From the NCBI GenBank assembly GCA_000727475.1, contig KL647288.1, positions 1,887,890 to 1,951,889 on the forward strand: a stretch of DNA of 64,000 bases, written 5' to 3'. Below are positions 58,101 through 64,000 of the stretch, piece by piece. The notes under the pieces are model-generated. The model saw nothing but the letters and a program-made list of their open reading frames with translations. It ran no database searches and was not told where the DNA came from. The stretch's first letter is position 1. The number at the start of each line of letters is the position of its first letter. Position numbers and translations under genes: made by a program. The DNA is from Sarcocystis neurona (Eukaryota; Apicomplexa; Conoidasida; Eucoccidiorida; Sarcocystidae).

Positions 58101-58432
58101 GTATATGTATACATATACATTAATGCATCTATGCTGACCTACGTATCTCTGCGTGGACTCTCGGCAAATCCACACCACTGCCAACTCTCACTCAGCAATA
58201 CGTCTACATATATGCATATATATATATATGTATATGTATAGACATAAAACGTGTATGTGTTGGTGACTTGCTTCCGTCGCGTGAAAAAGTGCTCAAGACG
58301 TGGTCGACTCATGTTGACGCACCAGCGGCTGCGGTCGCTCTGTTTTCCCGTGAAGGAGAGCTGCAGTAACAGCAGATAGACGGTTGCTATAGCAGCAACA
58401 AGGCCACAGCCGTAAGTGCGATTTCCTAGCAC
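52111..58432. other. Gene-poor stretch
   Basis: No recognised gene. Weak candidates: an ATG-started plus frame at 53561-53836 (91 codons, containing PSHIRDQLLRLLKDRYIGAT and LPKYTLPVDCGKYYLLDDD) and overlapping plus frames at 55231-55846. From about 55.2 to 57.6 kb the DNA is pyrimidine-rich on the plus strand and nearly free of TA/GTAT repeats, resembling 26.0-28.2 kb; nothing in it was identified. Confidence 0.4.
52750..52771. repeat. Perfect 9-bp hairpin with A4 loop
   Basis: GGTTTCACA, AAAA, TGTGAAACC. It lies outside any supported gene. Function unknown. Confidence 0.9.
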
Positions 58433-58599
58433 ATGTGCGAGCAGGAGCAGCAGCCGAAGGCGCAAGAGCACCAGCGTCCGCAACGAGAGAAACCGCAGGG
58501 AAGGCGGCCGCAGCAGCAGGGGGCCGCTGCTTGCACAACAGAGCCTCGGTCGGTCACACCTCATGAAGACGGCGTGGGCTAATAGTTCAACAGTTCTCA

Positions 58600-61182
58600 A
58601 TGGGATATGCAGCAGGGGTGGGACGCTGCGAGCGTGGCGACGACTGCTGCTGCCTGCTACGGTGCAGCGCGTGCGGCCGCCGCACTTTGTTGCCATTGCT
58701 GTCCCCACCGCCTGCTGCGGCCGCTGCTAGCGTTTCGACTGCTGACGGTGGTATTTCGGCTGCTGTTCACGGCAGGTCTCGCTCTCCTGCGAGGCGTGTC
58801 GGCCAGCAGCATTTGCAGCAGCGTCTCTGGCTGCAGCAACAACAGTCGATGCCAATTTTGAGCGCGCGGGAGCAGTCTGTAGCCGCAGCTACCGGCCGAC
58901 GTGGCAGCAGCAGCTTGCTGCAGCACCTGCCGGACCAACAGCAGGAGGCGGCATGGGCTGCTTCTGCTGATGGTGCCCGCCCTCCGCCGTCTGTCTCCAC
59001 ACAAGTGTCAGGATCACTAGCAGCGCCAACAGCAGCAACATCGCCAACGGCATCAGCAGCAGCACCGGCAGCATCAGTGGCAATCCGAGCAGCAGCACAT
59101 GATGCCCATTTTGTAGAGGCAGCAACAAATCGTCTCTTTTGTCAACCGACAGGACGCCCGATGAGTCCCTTTCCCCGTCTGTGGAACCGATGGTCGGAGG
59201 AGCAGCAGCATGCGCGGGAAGAGGAAGCTGCGCTGGAGCTGCGGCCGCGGCAGGAGCAGCGGTGGCGGGAGATGCCACAACAGCAGCAACGTATCCAGCA
59301 GCAGCTTCTCCACCAGCAGCAGGTGCAGAAGCAGCAACAGAAGCAACCACAGAGAGAACATGTGGACGAGTTTCTACATGAGCAAGATCCTACATGCTGC
59401 TTCGAACGTACGCTGCTGCCGCACTTGGCGTGGCCAACGCGTGAATCTGCTGCAACAGCAGTGCGGCTGCTGTACGAGCAGCAGCAGCAGCACGTGGAAA
59501 GTGAAGACTATGTGAACGACTCTGATGACTGCGCGTCTCGTGCTGCCGCGAACACCCGCCTTTCTCTGCCCCCCGCGGCACTACTGCAGCAGTCTCCCAT
59601 GTTTTGTCTCACTGCGCTGCAAGGTGGTGATGGAGCTCCCCCAGCCACACCAGCAGGTGTGCCAGCAGCACCATCGGCTCCTCACGGTGAGGGGGGACGA
59701 GGAGCAGCAGCCGTATGTCCAGCAGCACCACTCGACGTCCGTCTTGCTGCAGGAGCAGCAATCGCAGCAGCAGGAGGAGCGGCAGCAGCATACTCCCGGA
59801 CAGCAGAGGCATCAAGAGCACCTGCGTCTTTTTTTCTGCCTGCTCCGTCTACCTCTCTTCCTTCTCTTGGAGCAGCAGCGGTGCAAGCGGCTGCAGCTGG
59901 GTTGCAGCCGGCAGGGGTGACAGCAGCATCTCCAGCAGCAGCTGAGTGTGTGACACCAGCACTCGGGACAGCAGCAGCCGTTGCAGGAAAAACTGAAGCG
60001 GAAGCTACACGAGGGCCACCGTTTCTCCCTGCAGGCGCTTCATACGAAGCAGCAGCTGGTCAAGTGGTGGAAACTCCAGCGCCTTCTTCGGCCGCTGCGA
60101 CCAGCACGTCTGGCAGCTGTGTCAGCATGCAGAAAAACTCTGCTGCCTCTGCTGCCCATGCGTTTTTGCTGCTCGATGGCGCAGCAACAGATGCAGCATG
60201 GGGCAGTGATCACGCTCACTCCCTCTCGGATGACGTACGCTCTCCCTCGCCTGCTGCTGACATTCACAAGAGGAAGGCTGCTGCGGGTCATAATGGAAAG
60301 AGAGAAGAAGAAGGAGACGTCACAGCACGGAGCAGCATGCTGCTCGTTTTCACCGAAGGTGAGACGGCGGCACCAAACAGCAGTCCATTTCCCCACACGG
60401 CAGCAGCAAGCAGCAGAACAACCCCCTATACAACAGCGACATCACGCGGCAGTCCCTTCCCGCCAGCAGCAGCAGAAGCACCAGCAGGCAGCAGCCCCTT
60501 CGTCCACGTTGAAGAAGCGACAGCAGCAACCTGCAGCGGAACGGCGATGTCCTCTCCCCATTACATAGCAGAAGCAGCAGCAGCAAGCGCAGCGGCAGCA
60601 GCAGGGAGCACTCCGCTAGTCTTCTTCCACACAGAAGCAGGAAGAGCCGCACGCAGCAGCAGAAGCTTCACGCCGTCCCCCTCTGCAGCAGCAGGAGCAG
60701 CAGCAACGCGGAAGCGATCCAGCAGCTTGCCTGTCAGTATCTGCACGACAGCGCCGGGGCTCGCGTCAAGTGTTGTGTCTAGCAGCAGAACGCTGCGCAG
60801 CAGCAGCAACTCTGGGCGACAGCAGCTGCTGGTCAGTCGCAGCGCTGCACGAGGTGCCGCAGAGGAAGAAGAGGATGACAACGAGGAGGTGGACACGAAG
60901 AAGGTAGATCCGCTGGTCATTCTTCAGCAGCAACAGTGGGAGGAGGGGATTCAGCAAAGTCAGCTGCTGCTGTGGGAACAGCAGCAGCACGAGCAGCAAG
61001 AGCAGCTGCGCCGACAGGACCAGACGGAGCAGCAGCAGCGCAACAGCAACACGGGAAAGAAGAAGAAGAAGCAACGGCAGCAACGTGAAGAAGAAGGCGA
61101 CGATAAATCGTTAGCGCGGGAGGTGACGCAGTCGCAAGAGTGGCTCTCTGTAAGCCAGCTGCAAGAGAAGTACACACACGAG
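58600..61182 (+). CDS. Coiled-coil gene exon 1 (triplet-rich)
   Basis: Starts at the first in-frame ATG after a stop at 58564; the alternative of an upstream first exon is real. An ATG at 58433 opens a 49-codon CAG-rich frame (MCEQEQQPKAQEHQRPQREK) that ends before 58600 in another frame and might splice in. The 861-codon frame has Gln-rich, Ala-rich and Ser/Ala blocks. Less repetitive islands include EFLHEQDPTCCFERTLLPHL, AWPTRESAATAVRLLYEQQ, RLFCQPTGRPMSPFPRLWNR and EEEEDDNEEVDTKKVDPL. A Lys/Arg stretch (GKKKKKQRQQREEEGDDK) precedes the coiled coil at the end. An internal strong-looking donor (CTCTCT|GTAAGC at 61150) could give a shorter exon. Confidence 0.65.
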
Positions 61183-63701
61183 GTGGACAGGTGCAAACCC
61201 TCGCAAGTCCGTCTCAGTACAAATAACAAACGTCCGTCCCAAGTTCGTTTACCGCATTTAGTCACTTTTATTCTCCTGCTGCTCGAGAAGACATATCTAC
61301 AAGATACACACCCACACACATATATCTATATCTGTATCTGTCTACCTGTCTATCTACCTATCTATCTCTCTCTACACATACATGTAGAGGATTCATCGTT
61401 TAGTATATAAAATCCTCTTCGAATGTCCAGAAGACACCTATATATATGTAAGGGGCAGCATATTTCTCCATGTATTGTTGCCTTTTATGCACGCGTTTTG
61501 TGTGTGTGTAGAACTACGCAGTCTGTCGCTCTGTGTGGATGGATATATTTACCGGCGAAATGAAGGGGAGATCGTTGACGCATACATAAGTGCATGCGTT
61601 TACCGTCAACGCTTGAGTATGCTTGTGTGGTCCCGACGCTATGTTGTAGGGGGGAGGCATATATATATATATGCGTATATGTCTGTGTCTCTGGCTAAAA
61701 ATATTTTTATAGGCGTGCTTTGTTTGTTGCTGCTTTCCTCTATCTCTCTTTCTAGGCAGAGAACCACTTTTGATGCTCTTTGTTGTGTAGAACTTCTCCT
61801 GAGATTCCTGCTGCTAGCCCAACTTACTATCCCGAGATTCCCGAGGGCATGTATGTGTATAGGCGTCCGCACTTGCACAGGTATTTATCGACGGGAAGTT
61901 CAAAAGACTCTGCAATTACGTGGACATATCCGTGTTTACGCAAGTGTATCCGCATGCGCGCATATACATATAGATACGTAAATATATATATATTTATATA
62001 TATGTATGTATGTGTAGAAACGTATATTTCTATGTATATGTGTGTAACAAATACATGGAGATATGACTATACGTATTTACCGTTTTGTACGTATCTATCA
62101 GATACATGTGCATATACATTTTTTATATATTTGTCGTGTGCATGATAGACGTGTGCATACACATTTTGGTATATATTTGTCGTATATATTAGATACATGG
62201 GCATATACATTTCCCTATATATTTGTCGCATACACGTGCGTATACGTTTTCCCATATAAGTGTCATATATAGCGGTAGAGACTCGGTTGTTGCTGCTGGG
62301 TTCAGATCCAAGAGCTCCGCGCAGAGGCGGCGTTCTTTCGAGAGCAGGCAGAATGGTACAAGGTGCGTGAGCTGCTGCTGCTTATCTCGCTCCTGCTGCT
62401 GCTGCTGCGGTTGCTCTTGCTTCCGCTGTTCCTGCTCCTGCCGGTGTGTTGGTCTTGCTTCTTCTGCTGCTGTTGCTCCTGCCCGTGCTGCTGCTGGTGT
62501 TGCTCTCGCCTCCTCTGCTGCTCCTGCCCCTGCTGCTGCTCTCGCTTCTTTTGCTAGCTGGTGCTGCTCCTGCTCCTGCTGCCGTTGGTCTTGGTTCTGC
62601 CGCTGCTGCCGCATTTCTTGATCCTGCACCTGCTGCTGGTGTTGCACTTGCTTTTGGTGTTGCTGCTGCTGTTCTTGATCCTGCACCTGCTGATGACCTG
62701 TTCTGCTCTTGCTGCTGTAGCGCGTGCTTCTGCTGCTGTTCCTGCTCCTCTGCGGCTGCTTCGGCTGCATCCCATTACTCTCGCTGATGCTGCTGCTGTT
62801 GTATCACTGCTGCAGCAGTGCTGCCCCTGCGGCTTGTCTGTTTCTTTGCTACGCTCGTGCACAGCTGCTTTCTGTTGCTTTTGCTGCTGCTGGTACACTT
62901 CTACGTACTGCTTGTCGCAGCGTTTTTGCTCCTGCTGCTGCTACTGTCGCTCTGGGGCGTACTTCTGCCGCGCCTTCTCCTGCTCGTCCTGCTGCCGCCT
63001 CGCAACTTACGTCTTCCCCTTCCTTCTGCTGTCGCTGATGCGGGGGGAAGTGCGTCTGTACCTTGGCGAATTCTTGCTGTTGCTGCGTCGCTGCTACCTT
63101 GCTGGGGCGTGCTTCTGCCCTCCATCTGCTGCTGCTAGTGCTTCTGTGTGATGGACAGTTGCAGTTGCTGCTGGTGCTGCCGCCTCTCGACGTATGACGT
63201 GCTTCTGCACCTCGCATACGCCTGCTGCTGCTGCCGCGTCTCTGCGTCCTCCGGTGTTTGTTGCTGCTGCTGCTGCAGTTTCTTCTCAAGTTCCTTCACG
63301 TCGATCGTTTCTCTTTCCCCCCAGCGGGTGCCGCTGCTCGACAGCGGTGTTCTGCCTCTCTGTCCGCTTACATGCTGCTGCCCCTGCTCCTGTCCTCGCC
63401 TCTCTTGCGTTGCCAGTCTTTCTGCTGTAGCGGCTGCTGGGTCTGCTCCTACTGCAGGTGCGCTGCCGTTGCTGCCGTTTCACCTGCTGCTATTGTTGCT
63501 GTTTCTCCTGCTGCTGCTGCTCCTGTGTCTTCTGCTGCTGTTGCTGCTGCTGTGTCTGCTGTGTCCGCCGGCGCTGCTGCTGGTGCGCTGCTGTTGCTGC
63601 TCCTGTTGCTGTTGCAGGCGAGATACGTAGAGGCGCAGCGGCTGCTGCAGGTGAAGGAGTGTCAGCTACAGGACTGCCACCAACACGTCCAGCAGCTCGA
63701 G
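58600..63701 (+). CDS. Gln/Ala/Ser-rich coiled-coil protein, partial (runs off the window)
   Basis: Three plus-strand exons (58600-61182, 62306-62362, 63618-63701) join in phase 0 with GT...AG introns. Exon 1 gives 861 residues, mostly low complexity. Its end and the two short exons form one continuous helix-like coiled coil: QLQEKYTHE, IQELRAEAAFFREQAEWYK, then ARYVEAQRLLQVKECQLQ and CHQHVQQLE. The last exon ends at a GTGACT donor, so more exons follow beyond 64000. No catalytic domain is seen; a structural or cytoskeletal/centrosomal role would be a guess. Exon 1 could instead end at 61190 (CAG|GTGCAA), but that phase does not fit exon 2. Confidence 0.65.
61183..62305 (+). other. Coiled-coil gene intron 1
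   Basis: TA/GTAT-rich DNA with several GTATA/TACAT repeats between 61.3 and 62.3 kb. In-frame read-through gives Tyr-Ile and Leu repeats. It ends at TGCTGGGTTCAG. Confidence 0.55.
62306..62362 (+). CDS. Coiled-coil gene exon 2
   Basis: A 57-nt exon, 19 codons, phase 0 at both ends: IQELRAEAAFFREQAEWYK. It is flanked by TGCTGGGTTCAG and the donor GTGCGTGA. The residues are typical coiled coil (Glu/Ala/Arg with spaced Ile, Leu, Phe) and contain none of the surrounding triplet repeat, which supports a true exon. An antisense Gln-rich frame also covers it. Confidence 0.7.
62363..63617 (+). repeat. CTG-rich intron 2 of the coiled-coil gene
   Basis: A 1,255-bp intron made largely of CTG/GCT triplets on the sense strand, with several long open frames on both strands (for example minus 62189-62770, Gln/Ala-rich; minus 62849-63289; plus 62561-63151). 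Its boundary sites (AAG|GTGCGT and GTTGCTGTTGCAG) are good. Pyrimidine-rich CTG makes the whole end resemble a long polypyrimidine tract. Confidence 0.6.
63618..63701 (+). CDS. Coiled-coil gene exon 3
   Basis: An 84-nt exon, 28 codons, phase 0 at both ends, reading ARYVEAQRLLQVKECQLQ, then DCHQHVQQLE and a GTGACT donor. It continues the coiled coil of exon 2 directly (…FREQAEWYK|ARYVEAQRLL…). The acceptor is preceded by a CTG-rich pyrimidine tract. Confidence 0.7.
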
Positions 63702-64000
63702 GTGACTGCCTTTCTTCTCCCTGCGTCTGTTGCTGTTTTCTACGCCGCTTTGTCTTTTCTCTTCCCTTTTCTCTTTGTGGACGTTTTGTGTACGTCGGGT
63801 CGCCTTCTCAGTGTGTCTCGCCCTCTATATACGTCTGTGTGTGTGTGTCTTCTCCGTGTCTCTATCAATACGTCTCTCCGTGTGCGTTCCTTTGCTGCCT
63901 CTGTAGCCTTCTGTCGGTCTCTGCGTATTTGTTCGGACCCTCGTCCCGTTTCGCTCGCCTTCGTTATTTGTGGGCGTTTGTCGACTCTCAACAAACACCC
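63702..64000 (+). other. Start of intron 3 of the coiled-coil gene
   Basis: Pyrimidine-rich DNA (CTCTGT, TGTGTG repeats) after the exon 3 donor. No exon is recognised before the window ends. Confidence 0.5.

Noticed and set aside
58139..58708. 189-codon minus-strand frame with Leu-rich hydrophobic segments
   Set aside because: It is antisense to the start of the coiled-coil gene. Its Leu runs are complements of CAG triplets and its end is Tyr-Ile repeat from TA DNA.
1..64000. CRISPR arrays, insertion sequences, operons, phage-like modules
   Set aside because: None is present. Gene structure, introns and repeats are those of a eukaryotic nuclear genome.

Overview
This window looks like nuclear DNA of an apicomplexan coccidian, most likely Eimeria. 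That is inferred from the combination of large blocks of CAG/CTG triplets that read as Gln, Ala or Ser runs, genes split by long introns with GT...AG ends, abundant TA/CA/GTAT simple repeats between genes, and an apicomplexan-like gene content. Nothing prokaryotic (ribosome binding sites, operons, CRISPR, IS elements) is visible. There is one 502-base run of N at 649-1150, inside a CA microsatellite.

From left to right: 1-10.7 kb is gene-poor, with microsatellites, two imperfect tandem duplications and one hypothetical minus-strand open frame (6.9-7.8 kb). A plus-strand gene for a mitochondrial-type NFU1 iron-sulfur scaffold runs from about 10.7 to 18.4 kb. Four of its exons can be placed with matching splice phases; one middle exon is not placed. 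The stretch 18.4-36.5 kb is mostly simple-sequence DNA with islands of CAG/GCA/CTG triplets at 21.4-22.4, 28.2-28.7, 29.1-29.3 and 30.3-30.6 kb, some of which may be exons. A possible plus-strand exon lies at 36.54-36.82 kb, followed by a 2.5-kb CTG-rich tract.

The main gene is a giant minus-strand kinesin (39.7-50.4 kb). Three exons join in phase to give about 2,512 residues from the first ATG: an N-terminal extension, a kinesin-4-like motor swollen to about 860 residues by low-complexity loop insertions, a coiled-coil neck, an 800-residue Gln-rich stalk and a Ser/Arg-rich tail. Just 5' of it on the same strand are two phase-matched exons of an unrecognised basic protein (51.05-51.88 kb), either a separate gene or upstream kinesin exons. 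52.1-58.4 kb has no supported gene.

At the right end a plus-strand gene starts at about 58.6 kb. It has an 861-codon Gln/Ala/Ser-rich exon, then two short in-phase coiled-coil exons at 62.3 and 63.6 kb, separated by a CTG-rich intron, and it continues past the window edge.

The genes are not an operon and have no visible shared pathway. One serves mitochondrial Fe-S delivery, one is a microtubule motor, and one is an unidentified coiled-coil protein. The most notable feature is how triplet-repeat DNA has spread through a motor domain, a stalk, unassigned exons and introns, with a strand polarity that changes between exon and intron.
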